Shown: one piece after another, positions 9,455-17,752 of the stretch
How positions within the stretch are numbered: the stretch's first letter is position 1
Layout of the letters: every line of letters starts with the position of its first letter
NCBI GenBank assembly: GCA_913065125.1
Contig: CAJYAG010000002.1
Coordinates: 186,001-250,000, forward strand
Direction of reading: 5' to 3'
From: an uncultured Flavobacteriaceae bacterium
Lineage (GTDB): Bacteria; Bacteroidota; Bacteroidia; Flavobacteriales; Flavobacteriaceae
DNA length: 64,000 nt
Notes under the pieces: model-generated
What the model was told of the DNA's origin: nothing
The model's database searches: none
The model's input: the letters and a program-made list of their open reading frames with translations, nothing else
Translations under genes and position numbers: made by a program

Positions 9455-10064
9455 TGTATTCTGATTGTTTGTTTGTTATAATTTTATTTAATTTTTCAAT
9501 CCCTTTTTCTGAACATATTCCTCTTAGGTGATATTCTAAGTAAAAACTCATAATATTATTCATAGAGAATTGATTTAAGGGAAATAATTCTTCGTCCTTT
9601 AAGCCAATCATACCATGAAAATAAATTCTTGATACAAAGTCAATATCTATGGTATTTCTGTAAAACCCTAACGCTACACCTCTATTTAAATTTCTAATAA
9701 CACAGTCTTGCATTACATCAAATTGTTTACTTTTTAATGTTGCATAAATCTTTGGATAGTATTTTTGTAGTTGATATTGTGGAGATGTTTTTTCATTTTT
9801 TAAATACTTCATAGAAAAACGTTTTATTTCATACAATTCATCTATTGGATTATTTTCTTTGCTACAAATCATATCAATTCCTGTACAAACTGTTTCAAAA
9901 ACAGAGCTGGTTACCTCGTTAATTAAATCTGTTTTATTTCTAAAATGATTGTAAATCGTTTTTTTTGAAACACCTAGTTCATTTGCGATATCATCCATCG
10001 TAACACTTTTAAACCCAAGGCTTAAAAACATCTCAGTTGCTTTATGTAATATTTTATCTTTCAT
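9444..10064 (-). CDS. TetR-family transcriptional regulator of the efflux operon
   Basis: The N-terminal helix-turn-helix is clear: KATEMFLSLGFKSVTMDD, then IANELGVSKKTIYNHFRNK (residues about 8-45). The rest is the usual variable ligand-binding helical domain. I place the start at the ATG at 10064 (206 aa). A reading frame extends further upstream to 10103, but those codons would lie across the promoter elements and precede the expected transcription start. The predicted leader is only a few bases, so the mRNA may be nearly leaderless. It is the first gene of the operon with the TolC-like, adaptor and pump genes. An inverted repeat over its promoter (10087-10114) suggests that it represses itself and the whole operon; this is inference. 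Confidence 0.88.
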   Translation of the reverse strand: MKDKILHKATEMFLSLGFKSVTMDDIANELGVSKKTIYNHFRNKTDLINEVTSSVFETVCTGIDMICSKENNPIDELYEIKRFSMKYLKNEKTSPQYQLQKYYPKIYATLKSKQFDVMQDCVIRNLNRGVALGFYRNTIDIDFVSRIYFHGMIGLKDEELFPLNQFSMNNIMSFYLEYHLRGICSEKGIEKLNKIITNKQSEYNAK

Positions 10065-10073
10065 AATCGAGTG

Positions 10074-10114
10074 CAAATATACAAACGGAAACTTAAAAAA
10101 CAATAAAAGTTTCC
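10074..10114 (-). promoter_or_regulatory. Promoter and probable TetR operator of the efflux operon
   Basis: On the minus strand the -7 box TATATTTG lies at 10081-10074 and a TTG -33 element at 10103-10101, with a 19-bp spacer. A perfect inverted repeat, GGAAACTT at 10087-10094 and AAGTTTCC at 10107-10114, spans the -33 element. That is the expected place for a repressor dimer site. Confidence 0.65.
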
Positions 10115-10164
10115 AAAGTTTTTACAATTCTTTAACTTTAGAGTTTACAAAGCAAAATCTTTGC

Positions 10165-10172
10165 TACATTTG
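10165..10172 (+). promoter_or_regulatory. Promoter -7 box of the prenyl synthase gene
   Basis: TACATTTG fits the Bacteroidota TAnnTTTG consensus. It predicts transcription starting near 10178 and therefore rules against the earlier in-frame TTG at 10161 as the start codon. A good -33 element is not evident. Confidence 0.5.
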
Positions 10173-10190
10173 CTCTTTAAAATAATTACT

Positions 10191-11162
10191 TTGGATTTAT
10201 CAAAATTTCAACAAGAATTTTCAGCTTATAAAGAGGCTCAAAACTTAACTCAAGAACCAAAAAACCTCTACGAACCCATCCGTTATATTTTAAGTTTAGG
10301 TGGTAAAAAAATTCGTCCTGTTTTAACATTAATGGCGGCAAGTTTGTTTTCTGATGAGTATAAAAAAGCGCTTCCAGCAGCTTATGCTGTAGAAATGTTT
10401 CATAACTTCACTTTAGTGCATGATGATATTATGGACGATGCCCCGTTGCGAAGAGGAAAAGAAACTGTTCACGAAAAATGGAATATCAATACTGGTATAT
10501 TATCTGGCGATGCAATGCTGATATTAGCCTACCAGTATTTTGAAAATTATTCTCCAGTCATTTTTCAAAAATTAGCACAGTTATTTAGTAAAACCGCCAT
10601 TGAAGTTTGTGACGGACAACAATTAGATGTAGATTTTGAAACTAGAAATGATGTTTCTATCGAAGAATACATCAAAATGATTTCTTTAAAAACATCGGTT
10701 TTAATTGGTGCCGCTTTAAAAATGGGCGCAATTGTTTGTGAATCTAACGAAAAAGATGCCGATATTTTATATGCTTTTGGATTAAATCTTGGTATCGCTT
10801 TTCAGTTACAAGATGATTATTTAGATACTTACGGAAATCCTGAAACTTTTGGAAAACAAGTTGGTGGAGACATTATTGAAAACAAAAAAACCTTTCTGTA
10901 TTTAAAAGCGCTAGAATTAGCTTCATCAGAAGATAGAAACCTGTTAAATAAGTTTTATCAATCTAAGCTAGAAGATAATAACGAGAAAATAACATTAGTG
11001 AAAAGAATGTTTGACAAATATCAGATTCCTACTTACATGAAAACACAAATAAACGATTATAGCCAAAAAGCCTTTGCTGTTTTAGATGACATAAACATTT
11101 CTGATAAAGCAAAAAACGGGTTGTTAGAATTTGGAAAAGCACTAATGACACGTAACGTATAA
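10191..11162 (+). CDS. Polyprenyl (farnesyl/geranylgeranyl-type) diphosphate synthase
   Basis: This is a trans-isoprenyl diphosphate synthase, which adds isopentenyl diphosphate to allylic diphosphates in the cytoplasm for quinone, carotenoid or carrier-lipid synthesis. Both Asp-rich motifs are present: DDIMD followed by APLRRG (residues about 78-91) and QLQDDYLD (about 206-212). The GGKKIRP motif near 38-44 and the late FGKQVGGDI motif also fit. The first Asp-rich motif has no two-residue insertion and a Phe sits five residues before it, which fits a short-to-medium-chain (GGPP-like) enzyme more than classical bacterial farnesyl synthase; chain length remains unresolved. I use the TTG at 10191 (323 aa), because the -7 box lies just upstream and the earlier TTG at 10161 would precede the transcript start. 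Confidence 0.9.
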   Translation: MDLSKFQQEFSAYKEAQNLTQEPKNLYEPIRYILSLGGKKIRPVLTLMAASLFSDEYKKALPAAYAVEMFHNFTLVHDDIMDDAPLRRGKETVHEKWNINTGILSGDAMLILAYQYFENYSPVIFQKLAQLFSKTAIEVCDGQQLDVDFETRNDVSIEEYIKMISLKTSVLIGAALKMGAIVCESNEKDADILYAFGLNLGIAFQLQDDYLDTYGNPETFGKQVGGDIIENKKTFLYLKALELASSEDRNLLNKFYQSKLEDNNEKITLVKRMFDKYQIPTYMKTQINDYSQKAFAVLDDINISDKAKNGLLEFGKALMTRNV

Positions 11163-11180
11163 AGAAATTATATTTTTAGT

Positions 11181-11212
11181 TTGGTGTAATTCAAAAAAGA
11201 TAGTAGTTTTGC
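11181..11212 (+). promoter_or_regulatory. Promoter of tRNA(CAT)
   Basis: TTTG at 11181-11184, a 20-bp spacer and TAGTTTTG at 11205-11212 match the Bacteroidota housekeeping sigma consensus. They lie directly before the tRNA gene. Confidence 0.7.
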
Positions 11213-11224
11213 CAAACTTTAGTA

Positions 11225-11298
11225 GGACCCATAGCTCAGTTGGTTAGAGCATCTGACTCATAATCAGAGGGTCCCAGGTTCGAGCCCTGGTGGGTCCA
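11225..11298 (+). tRNA. tRNA with CAT anticodon (elongator Met, or Ile with modified C34)
   Basis: The 74-nt cloverleaf is complete: acceptor GGACCCA/TGGGTCC, D arm GCTC/GAGC, anticodon stem TCTGA/TCAGA with loop CTCATAA, T stem CCAGG/CCTGG, and discriminator A73. CCA is not encoded. The anticodon CAT may belong to elongator tRNA-Met or to tRNA-Ile2, whose C34 becomes lysidine. The GGACC acceptor resembles the B. subtilis Ile2 tRNA, but I cannot decide from sequence alone. It is not an initiator by its context. Confidence 0.93.
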
Positions 11299-11321
11299 CT
11301 ATTTTATTGAAATTTAATTCC

Positions 11322-11329
11322 TATATTTG
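11322..11329 (+). promoter_or_regulatory. Promoter -7 box of the PID-CTERM peptide gene
   Basis: TATATTTG matches TAnnTTTG and lies 24 bp after the tRNA and about 57 bp before the GTG start of the small gene. It suggests separate transcription of this gene. No good -33 element was seen. Confidence 0.4.
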
Positions 11330-11385
11330 GTCCGTAAGTATTGATTTTTTCTCATTATTTACAAAATCAAATTATATTTTATAAA

Positions 11386-11568
11386 GTGAAAAACAAAACT
11401 AAAATATTGTTATTTGTTGTTGTATTTTGTACAACTTTCACTTATGCGCAAATGGTTCCACCACCAGTTCCACCACCACCACCACCGGGATTGCCAATAG
11501 ATGGAGGAATTTTATTTTTAATTATTTCTGGAATTCTTTTAGGGGTTACAAAACTAAAGAAGAATTAG
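11386..11568 (+). CDS. Small PID-CTERM-type exported protein
   Basis: The 60-residue product (GTG start at 11386) has three parts: a signal peptide (KILLFVVVFCTTFTYAQ), a proline-rich hinge holding PPPVPPPPPPGLPIDGG, and a C-terminal hydrophobic helix (ILFLIISGILLGV) ending in the basic tail TKLKKN. This is the layout of the small PID-CTERM proteins of Flavobacteriia, in which a Pro-Ile-Asp-Gly-Gly motif precedes a transmembrane helix and Lys/Arg cluster, like other C-terminal sorting tripartite signals. What processes it and what it does are unknown to me. The frame extends upstream to a TTG at 11341, but no signal peptide would result from that start. Its stop overlaps the end of the convergent ribE by 4 bp. 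Confidence 0.7.
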   Translation: MKNKTKILLFVVVFCTTFTYAQMVPPPVPPPPPPGLPIDGGILFLIISGILLGVTKLKKN

Positions 11569-12155
11569 TTTCTTAAAGCATTTAGTTTCACAACATATTT
11601 TCCAAGTACATCAAACTCTAAGTTTACCTTGTCTCCTATTTTTAATAGATGAAAAGTAGTATGTTCTTTTGTAAAAGGAATGATTGCAACACTAAACTCA
11701 TTCGCTTTAGAGTTTACAACAGTTAAACTAACACCATTTATTGTAATCGATCCTTTTTCTATCGTAAGATTGTTGCTTCCAGAACTATACGTAAACGTAA
11801 AGATTGTACTTCCGTTTTGTTCTAAAATAGCTGAACAAACTCCTGTTTCATCTACATGACCTTGCACAATATGACCGTCTAATCGATCACCTAATTTCAT
11901 AGCTCTTTCTAAATTTACTTTTTCGCCAATAACCAAATCACCGATAGCTGTTTTATCAATTGTTTCTTTAATTGCTGTTACTGTATATGCATCATTATCT
12001 ATAGCAACAACCGTTAAACATACACCATTGTGAGCAACACTCTGATCTACTTTTAATTCATTCGTAAAATTACTCGTAACCGTTATGTGTAAATTGTCTT
12101 TTTCTTTAACGATTTGTTTCACTTCTCCTAAGCTTTCAATAATTCCAGTAAACAT
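11565..12155 (-). CDS. ribE: Riboflavin synthase
   Basis: Riboflavin synthase dismutates two 6,7-dimethyl-8-ribityllumazine molecules to riboflavin in the cytoplasm. The family start MFTGIIESLGEV is intact. The two homologous halves each show their signature: HNGVCLTVV near residues 42-50 and INGVSLTVV near 138-146. GHIVQGHVDETG near 94-105 is also conserved. At 196 residues it has standard length. It is divergent from pdxA, with a 61-bp gap, and both are cofactor-synthesis genes. No FMN-riboswitch-like leader is visible. Confidence 0.95.
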   Translation of the reverse strand: MFTGIIESLGEVKQIVKEKDNLHITVTSNFTNELKVDQSVAHNGVCLTVVAIDNDAYTVTAIKETIDKTAIGDLVIGEKVNLERAMKLGDRLDGHIVQGHVDETGVCSAILEQNGSTIFTFTYSSGSNNLTIEKGSITINGVSLTVVNSKANEFSVAIIPFTKEHTTFHLLKIGDKVNLEFDVLGKYVVKLNALRN

Positions 12156-12176
12156 AGATTCTAAATTTTAATTCGT

Positions 12177-12184
12177 TATTTTTG
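12177..12184 (+). promoter_or_regulatory. Promoter -7 box of pdxA
   Basis: TATTTTTG fits TAnnTTTG and lies 33 bp upstream of the pdxA ATG, in the short region shared with the divergent ribE. Confidence 0.5.
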
Positions 12185-12216
12185 CACGAATCAAAACTAA
12201 TAATATTGAATCATAA

Positions 12217-13263
12217 ATGATGGATAAATTAGAAAAAATAGTTGTTGGAATATCAATTGGAGATTTAAATGGAATTGGAATTGAAATCATTTTAAAAACT
12301 TTTGAAGATAAAAGAATGCTAGATTTTTGTACTCCGGTTATTTTTGGGTCAACTAAAAGTATTTCATATCACAAAAAATTATTAAATTCTGAAACACAAA
12401 TACACAGCATTACGGCTATAAAACAAGTAACTGAAAATAAAATTAATTTATTAAATATTTGGAAAGAAGAGGTTGCATTCGAAATAGGAAATGCAACTAA
12501 AATTTCTGGCGAATATGCGTTTAAATCTTTAGAAACGGCAGTAAACCATTTAAAAGACAACACCATTGATGTTTTACTAACTGCACCTATCAATAAAGAA
12601 AACATACAATCAGATAGCTTTCATTTTCCTGGTCATACAGAATATTTAGAAAACAAATTGGAAGGTGAAAGTTTAATGATTTTAATTTCTGATAAATTAA
12701 GAGTAGGTCTAGTTACGGGACACATTCCTATTGCTAAAATTTCTGAAACCATTACACCCGAATTGATTAAAAAGAAAGTAGCAATTATGCATGCTACTTT
12801 GGTAAAAGATTTCGGAATTAACAAACCCAAAATTGCAATTCTTGGATTAAACCCACATTGCGGAGATAAAGGTGTTATTGGCAAAGAGGATGATGAGATT
12901 ATTAGACCAACTATTAACGAAATAAAAGAATCTGGCAAATTGGTTTTTGGGCCTTATGCTGCAGATGGGTTCTTTGGATCTAACACATACAAACAGTTTG
13001 ATGGCGTTTTAGCCATGTATCACGACCAAGGTTTAGCGCCTTTTAAAGCGCTGTCTTTTGGCAACGGAGTAAATTATACTGCGGGTTTATCAAAAATAAG
13101 AACGTCGCCAGATCACGGAACAGCTTTTGAAATCGCTGGAAAAAACGAAGCAAATCACACCTCATTTAAAGAAGCTCTTTTTACAGCAATTGAAATTTAC
13201 AGAAAAAGAAAAGAATACAATAACTTAACTGTTAATGTACTTGAAGTGAAACAAATAAGATAA
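12217..13263 (+). CDS. pdxA: 4-hydroxythreonine-4-phosphate dehydrogenase PdxA
   Basis: PdxA oxidises 4-phosphohydroxy-L-threonine to a product that yields 3-amino-1-hydroxyacetone phosphate for pyridoxal phosphate synthesis. Landmarks in the 348-residue protein are GISIGDLNGIGIE at the N-terminus, the FPGHTEYL metal-site His (about residue 137), GLNPHCGDKG (about 209-218), MYHDQGLAPFKAL near 268-280 and the RTSPDHGTAFEIAG motif near 292-305. All are intact. Translation can begin at either of two adjacent ATG codons (MMDK). The following gene has its own promoter, so pdxA appears monocistronic. Confidence 0.95.
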   Translation: MMDKLEKIVVGISIGDLNGIGIEIILKTFEDKRMLDFCTPVIFGSTKSISYHKKLLNSETQIHSITAIKQVTENKINLLNIWKEEVAFEIGNATKISGEYAFKSLETAVNHLKDNTIDVLLTAPINKENIQSDSFHFPGHTEYLENKLEGESLMILISDKLRVGLVTGHIPIAKISETITPELIKKKVAIMHATLVKDFGINKPKIAILGLNPHCGDKGVIGKEDDEIIRPTINEIKESGKLVFGPYAADGFFGSNTYKQFDGVLAMYHDQGLAPFKALSFGNGVNYTAGLSKIRTSPDHGTAFEIAGKNEANHTSFKEALFTAIEIYRKRKEYNNLTVNVLEVKQIR

Positions 13264-13306
13264 ATTTCTTTTTTAAAGATTCTTTATTTAATAAAACAAT
13301 TTTTTA

Positions 13307-13314
13307 TATCTTTG
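13307..13314 (+). promoter_or_regulatory. Promoter -7 box of the DUF177-rpmF operon
   Basis: TATCTTTG, an exact TAnnTTTG box, lies 22 bp before the ATG of the DUF177 gene. Confidence 0.55.
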
Positions 13315-13336
13315 CACGCTCAAATTGATTTTGTAG

Positions 13337-13873
13337 ATGAAAGACTTGAAACAATTTAACATCCAGTATGTAGGATTAAAAGAAGAAAGTCATCTGTTTG
13401 AATATCAAATTGGAAAAACGTTCTTTGACGCTTATAATTTTGATGATTTTTTTGATGCTACTATAAATATAGTATTAACACTTGATAAGAAAAACACATT
13501 GTTAAATTTATCATTTAAAGCAGAAGGCACAATTAATGTTACTTGTGATGTTAGTGGAGAACCTTTTGATCAAGAAATAGAAACTGAATTACAGTTAATT
13601 GTAAAATTCGGAGAAGAATATAATGATGATAATGAAGAAATATTAATTCTTCCGTATTCAGAATTTCAATTAAATGTTGCACAATACATCTATGAAATGA
13701 TTGTATTATCAGTACCAACAAAAAGAGTTCATCCAAAAGTTTTAGATGGCTCAATGGAATCAGAAGCATTAAAGAAGTTAGAAAAATTAAGAGTAAAAGA
13801 AGTAAAAACTACAGAAGATGTAGACCCAAGATGGGATAAATTAAAAAGTTTAATAACAGAAAAAAAGACATAA
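13337..13873 (+). CDS. DUF177 / YceD family protein
   Basis: The 178-residue acidic protein belongs to the DUF177 (YceD) family, which almost always precedes rpmF, as here with a single base between the genes. In plants and bacteria the family is linked to 23S rRNA accumulation or processing. The conserved central block is visible as CDVSGEPF near residues 70-77, followed by an acidic stretch and the VPTKRVHP motif near 126-133. The C-terminal [10 protein letters not shown] is typical of the Bacteroidota version. The exact biochemical role is not established. Confidence 0.88.
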   Translation: MKDLKQFNIQYVGLKEESHLFEYQIGKTFFDAYNFDDFFDATINIVLTLDKKNTLLNLSFKAEGTINVTCDVSGEPFDQEIETELQLIVKFGEEYNDDNEEILILPYSEFQLNVAQYIYEMIVLSVPTKRVHPKVLDGSMESEALKKLEKLRVKEVKTTEDVDPRWDKLKSLITEKKT

Positions 13874-13874
13874 A

Positions 13875-14069
13875 ATGGCACATCCAAAGAGAAAAATATC
13901 GAAAACTAGAAGAGACAAAAGAAGAACTCATTACAAAGCTAGCGTTCCTCAAATTGCCGTAGATCCAACAACTGGTGAATCTCATTTATATCACAGAGCG
14001 CACTGGCACGAAGGTAAATTATACTACAGAGGTCAAATTGTATTAGAATCTGCTGCTGCAGAAGCATAA
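13875..14069 (+). CDS. rpmF: 50S ribosomal protein bL32
   Basis: This is a 64-residue basic ribosomal protein with the diagnostic start [20 protein letters not shown] and the HLYHRAH motif. It has no cysteine, so it is the zinc-free form of bL32, which lacks the four-Cys ribbon. It is translated together with the DUF177 gene and closes that operon at the terminator at 14091. Confidence 0.97.
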   Translation: MAHPKRKISKTRRDKRRTHYKASVPQIAVDPTTGESHLYHRAHWHEGKLYYRGQIVLESAAAEA

Positions 14070-14090
14070 TAGACTTACTATAAAGTACAT

Positions 14091-14118
14091 AAAACTCTCT
14101 TTTTTGAGAGTTTTTTTT
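14091..14118 (+). terminator. Rho-independent terminator after rpmF
   Basis: AAAACTCTC and GAGAGTTTT arms enclose a T6 loop and run into a T tract. Confidence 0.85.
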
Positions 14119-14232
14119 GTTTTTTAACCAAATTCAAATGCTTTTTGATGCTTTTTACTCAAAAATGTAAAATAATTTTCATTTCTTTGAATATTGCATT
14201 TAAAGCCTCCTTCTAATAATTAAGGTAAAAAT

Positions 14233-15228
14233 ATGACAAAAATAACTGCAGCAATTTCAGCAGTAGGAAAATACGTTCCTGACTACATTCTAACCAATAA
14301 AGAGTTAGAAACAATGGTAGATACCAACGATGAATGGATAACATCAAGAACTGGTATTAAAGAGCGTAGAATACTAAAAGGGGAAGGCAAAGGAACTTCT
14401 TTTATGGCAATTAAAGCCGCAGAAAACCTACTAAAAAAATCCAATAAAAATCCCTTAGACATAGATTTGGTTATTGTAGCAACGGCAACACCAGATTTAC
14501 CTGTAGCATCAACAGCAGCTTTTGTAGCCACAAAAATTGGCGCAACAAATGCATTTTCTTACGACTTACAAGCTGCCTGTTCTAGTTTTTTATACGGTAT
14601 GTCTACTGCTGCTAGCTACATAGAATCTGGCAGATATAAAAATGTTTTACTTATTGGAGCCGATAAAATGTCTTCGATTATAGATTATACAGATAGAGCA
14701 ACATGTATTATTTTTGGCGATGGAGCAGGTGCTGTTTTATTTGAACCAAATAATGAAGGACTTGGTTTACAAGACGAATATCTTAGAAGCGACGGAAACG
14801 GTAGAGAGTTTCTAAAAATAGATGCAGGTGGTTCTATTTTACCAACATCAGAAGAAACTTTAAAAAACAAGCAACATTCTGTACATCAAGAAGGAAGAAC
14901 TGTTTTTAAATTTGCAGTTTCTAACATGGCAGATGTCGCAGAAAAAATGCTAACTAGAAATAACCTAGTAAAAGAGGATATACAATGGTTAGCACCGCAT
15001 CAAGCAAACAATAGAATTATTGAAGCTACTGCAAATAGAGTTGGATTAGAAAGCGATAAAGTAATGGTAAATATTCACAAATACGGAAATACTACTTCTG
15101 GTACCTTACCTTTACTATTAGCTGACTACGAAAACCAATTAAAAAAAGGAGATAATATAATTTTTGCCGCATTTGGTGGTGGTTTCACATGGGGAGCTAT
15201 CTACTTAAAATGGGCATATAACGCATAA
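14233..15228 (+). CDS. fabH: 3-oxoacyl-ACP synthase III (KAS III)
   Basis: FabH condenses acetyl-CoA (or branched acyl-CoA) with malonyl-ACP to start fatty acid synthesis. The Cys-His-Asn catalytic set is complete: Cys116 in QAACSSFLYG, His256 in PHQANNRI and Asn286 in KYGNTTSGT. The C-terminal GGGFTWGAIYLKW is typical, and the length of 331 is standard. It heads a fabH-accB-accC cluster that joins chain initiation with malonyl-CoA supply. The gap to accB is 26 bp. Branched-chain primer use, usual in Flavobacteriia, cannot be shown from these motifs. Confidence 0.95.
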   Translation: MTKITAAISAVGKYVPDYILTNKELETMVDTNDEWITSRTGIKERRILKGEGKGTSFMAIKAAENLLKKSNKNPLDIDLVIVATATPDLPVASTAAFVATKIGATNAFSYDLQAACSSFLYGMSTAASYIESGRYKNVLLIGADKMSSIIDYTDRATCIIFGDGAGAVLFEPNNEGLGLQDEYLRSDGNGREFLKIDAGGSILPTSEETLKNKQHSVHQEGRTVFKFAVSNMADVAEKMLTRNNLVKEDIQWLAPHQANNRIIEATANRVGLESDKVMVNIHKYGNTTSGTLPLLLADYENQLKKGDNIIFAAFGGGFTWGAIYLKWAYNA

Positions 15229-15254
15229 AATCAAATAACTAAAATTTAAGAATT

Positions 15255-15722
15255 ATGGATATTAAAGAGATTCAAAATCTTATTAAATTTGTAGCAAAGT
15301 CTGGTGCAAGTGAAGTAAAGTTAGAAATGGAAGATATAAAAATCACCATAAAAACTGGCTCTGAAAAAACAGAAACAACTATTGTACAAGCAAACCCAGT
15401 TGCACAAATGCCAACTCAAGTTGCTACACCTACAATTACTGAAACACCAAAACCAGCTGCAGCAACTGAAGAAAATTCAAATTATGTAACAATTAAGTCT
15501 CCAATTATTGGAACTTTTTATAGAAAACCTTCTCCAGATAAACCTAATTTTGCTGAAGTTGGTGACACTATTAATTCGGGCGATACAGTTTGTGTTATTG
15601 AAGCCATGAAATTATTTAACGAAATTGAATCTGAAATTTCAGGAAAAATCGTTAAAGTATTAGTTGATGATTCTACTCCTGTAGAATTTGATCAACCATT
15701 ATTCTTAGTAGATCCATCATAA
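15255..15722 (+). CDS. accB: Biotin carboxyl carrier protein of acetyl-CoA carboxylase
   Basis: The 155-residue protein has the AccB layout: a short N-terminal region (1-45), a flexible Ala/Pro/Thr-rich linker (about 46-76) and a C-terminal biotinyl domain. The biotin-accepting lysine is Lys119 in VIEAMKLFNEIES, and the domain's KSPIIGTFYRKPSPDKP segment (the thumb-containing type) is present. It carries CO2 on biotin between AccC, encoded next, and the AccA/AccD carboxyltransferase, which is not in this window. Confidence 0.96.
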   Translation: MDIKEIQNLIKFVAKSGASEVKLEMEDIKITIKTGSEKTETTIVQANPVAQMPTQVATPTITETPKPAAATEENSNYVTIKSPIIGTFYRKPSPDKPNFAEVGDTINSGDTVCVIEAMKLFNEIESEISGKIVKVLVDDSTPVEFDQPLFLVDPS

Positions 15723-15789
15723 TTTAATATCGATTGAATAAGTTGTTTTTGCAATTCAAATTCAATTGAACATCACTAATACACAAGGT

Positions 15790-17130
15790 ATGTTTAAAAA
15801 AGTATTAATAGCAAATAGAGGTGAGATTGCATTACGTGTAATTAGAACTTGTAAAGAGATGGGGATTAAAACTGTAGCAGTTTACTCTACTGCAGACGCT
15901 GAAAGTTTACATGTTAAGTTTGCAGACGAAGCTGTTTGTATAGGCCCTCCTCCAAGTAACGAATCTTACTTAAAAATGTCAAATATAATTGCAGCAGCAG
16001 AAATTACAAATGCAGATGCAATTCATCCAGGATATGGTTTTTTAGCAGAAAATGCTAAATTCTCGAACTTATGTGCAGAACATGGAATTAAATTCATTGG
16101 CGCAACTGGTGATATGATAGATAAAATGGGAGATAAAGCCTCTGCAAAAGCAACAATGATTGCTGCCGGCGTACCATGTATTCCCGGCTCAGAAGGAATT
16201 ATCGAAGATTTTGAAGAATGTAAAAAATTAGCGCATGAATTTGGGATTCCAGTTATGCTTAAAGCTACCGCAGGTGGTGGAGGAAAAGGAATGCGTGCTG
16301 TATGGAACGAAGAGGATTTACAAGAAGCTTGGGATTCTGCTAGACAAGAAGCAAAAGCTGCTTTTGGAAACGACGGAATGTACTTAGAAAAACTAATTGA
16401 AGAACCTAGACATATCGAAATTCAGATTGTAGGTGATTCTTTTGGTAAAGCTTGTCATTTATCAGAAAGAGATTGCTCTGTTCAGCGTCGTCATCAAAAA
16501 TTAACAGAAGAAACTCCTTCTCCTTTTATGACCGATGAATTGCGTTTAGCGATGGGAGACGCCGCTGTAAAAGCAGCTGAATATATAAAATATGAAGGTG
16601 CTGGTACCGTTGAGTTTTTAGTTGATAAGCATCGTAATTTCTATTTTATGGAAATGAATACGCGTATTCAAGTGGAACATCCAATTACTGAACAAGTGAT
16701 TGATTTCGATTTAATTCGTGAACAAATTTTAGTTGCTGCTGGAGTACCCGTTTCTGGAAAAAATTACCTCCCAAAAATGCACTCGATTGAATGTAGAATT
16801 AATGCAGAAGATCCTTACAACAACTTTAGACCTGCTCCTGGAAAAATAACAACTTTTCATGCGCCAGGCGGACATGGAGTTCGAATAGATACACATGTAT
16901 ATGCTGGATATTCTATTCCACCAAATTACGATTCAATGATTGCTAAATTAATTGTAACTGCTCAAACAAGAGAAGAAGCAATTAACAAAATGAAAAGAGC
17001 TCTTGATGAATTTGTAATTGAAGGGGTAAAAACAACCATTCCATTTCATAGACAACTAATGGTACATCCAGACTATATTTCTGGAAACTACACAACAAAA
17101 TTCATGGAAGATTTCGAAATGCAACCATAA
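15790..17130 (+). CDS. accC: Biotin carboxylase subunit of acetyl-CoA carboxylase
   Basis: AccC carboxylates the biotin on AccB using ATP and bicarbonate. The protein shows the N-terminal [19 protein letters not shown], the ATP-grasp glycine loop GGGGKGMR near residues 160-167, the HIEIQ segment, the [11 protein letters not shown] active-site strand and the RAPGK-equivalent RPAPGKI motif. I take the ATG at 15790 (446 aa, the family length). An in-frame TTG at 15766 would add eight residues with no family counterpart. It is the last gene of fabH-accB-accC and ends at a strong terminator. Confidence 0.96.
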   Translation: MFKKVLIANRGEIALRVIRTCKEMGIKTVAVYSTADAESLHVKFADEAVCIGPPPSNESYLKMSNIIAAAEITNADAIHPGYGFLAENAKFSNLCAEHGIKFIGATGDMIDKMGDKASAKATMIAAGVPCIPGSEGIIEDFEECKKLAHEFGIPVMLKATAGGGGKGMRAVWNEEDLQEAWDSARQEAKAAFGNDGMYLEKLIEEPRHIEIQIVGDSFGKACHLSERDCSVQRRHQKLTEETPSPFMTDELRLAMGDAAVKAAEYIKYEGAGTVEFLVDKHRNFYFMEMNTRIQVEHPITEQVIDFDLIREQILVAAGVPVSGKNYLPKMHSIECRINAEDPYNNFRPAPGKITTFHAPGGHGVRIDTHVYAGYSIPPNYDSMIAKLIVTAQTREEAINKMKRALDEFVIEGVKTTIPFHRQLMVHPDYISGNYTTKFMEDFEMQP

Positions 17131-17160
17131 AATACAGATATAGTTTAATAATTAAATAAA

Positions 17161-17196
17161 AAAATTAGGATATAGTTATATATCCTAATTTTTTTT
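17161..17196 (+). terminator. Rho-independent terminator after accC
   Basis: Perfect 14-bp arms (AAAATTAGGATATA and its complement) surround a GTTA loop and are followed by a T run. Confidence 0.85.
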
Positions 17197-17238
17197 ATAT
17201 TTACCCACAATAAAATCAACTAAACATATCCTTAAACT

Positions 17239-17700
17239 ATGATCAATAAAGTAAAAATCGATGGTATAGACAAAATTATCATAAAAAACCTAGTTAAAGA
17301 TGCTCGAACACCTATCTTAACTATTGCTAAAGAAGTTGGTATTTCTGGTGCCGCAATCCATCAAAGATTAAAAAAACTTGAAGCGTCTAAGTTAATTGTT
17401 GGTTCAAAAATGATTTTAAACCCAAAAGCGTTGGGTTACACTACAACAGCTTTTGTAGGTATTTTCTTAGATTCTGCTAGTATGTACACATCAGCAATTA
17501 AAAAACTAGAAGAAATTCCCGAAATTGTAGAAAGCCATTATACCACTGGTAATTATGCTATTTTTATTAAAATACTTTGTAGAAACAATGAAGATTTAAT
17601 GCATTTATTAAATCAAGATATTCAAAAAATCAAAGGTGTTGCACGAACAGAGACGTTTATTTCGTTAGACCAACAAATAGATCGACAGATAACCATTTGA
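17239..17700 (+). CDS. Lrp/AsnC-family transcriptional regulator
   Basis: The 153-residue protein carries an N-terminal winged helix-turn-helix (residues about 8-60, with LTIAKEVGISGAAIHQRLKK as recognition part) and a C-terminal RAM/AsnC ligand domain (about 70-145). In the RAM domain, VESHYTTGNYAIFIK is the usual dimer-strand motif. Such proteins sense amino acids and act as octameric activators or repressors. It is a single gene between two terminators, so its targets cannot be read from context. The nearby accC and sucA genes are possible but unsupported targets. Confidence 0.92.
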   Translation: MINKVKIDGIDKIIIKNLVKDARTPILTIAKEVGISGAAIHQRLKKLEASKLIVGSKMILNPKALGYTTTAFVGIFLDSASMYTSAIKKLEEIPEIVESHYTTGNYAIFIKILCRNNEDLMHLLNQDIQKIKGVARTETFISLDQQIDRQITI

Positions 17701-17719
17701 TTTTTAGCACATAAAAATA

Positions 17720-17751
17720 AAAAAGCCTTAACGTATTGTTAAGGCTTTTTT
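17720..17751. terminator. Bidirectional terminator shared by Lrp gene and tRNA-Asn
   Basis: AAAAAGCCTTAAC and GTTAAGGCTTTTT arms enclose GTATT. A and T tracts on both sides let it serve both strands. It abuts the 3' end of the convergent tRNA-Asn. Confidence 0.88.
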
Positions 17752-17752
17752 G

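Noticed and set aside
11225-11298. Firm naming of the CAT tRNA as Met
   Set aside because: The anticodon alone cannot separate elongator Met from lysidine-modified Ile2, and the acceptor stem gives only a hint towards Ile2.
14138-14157. Two tandem copies of ATGCTTTTT before fabH
   Set aside because: The unit is short and low in complexity, and the repeat is not placed on a recognisable promoter.
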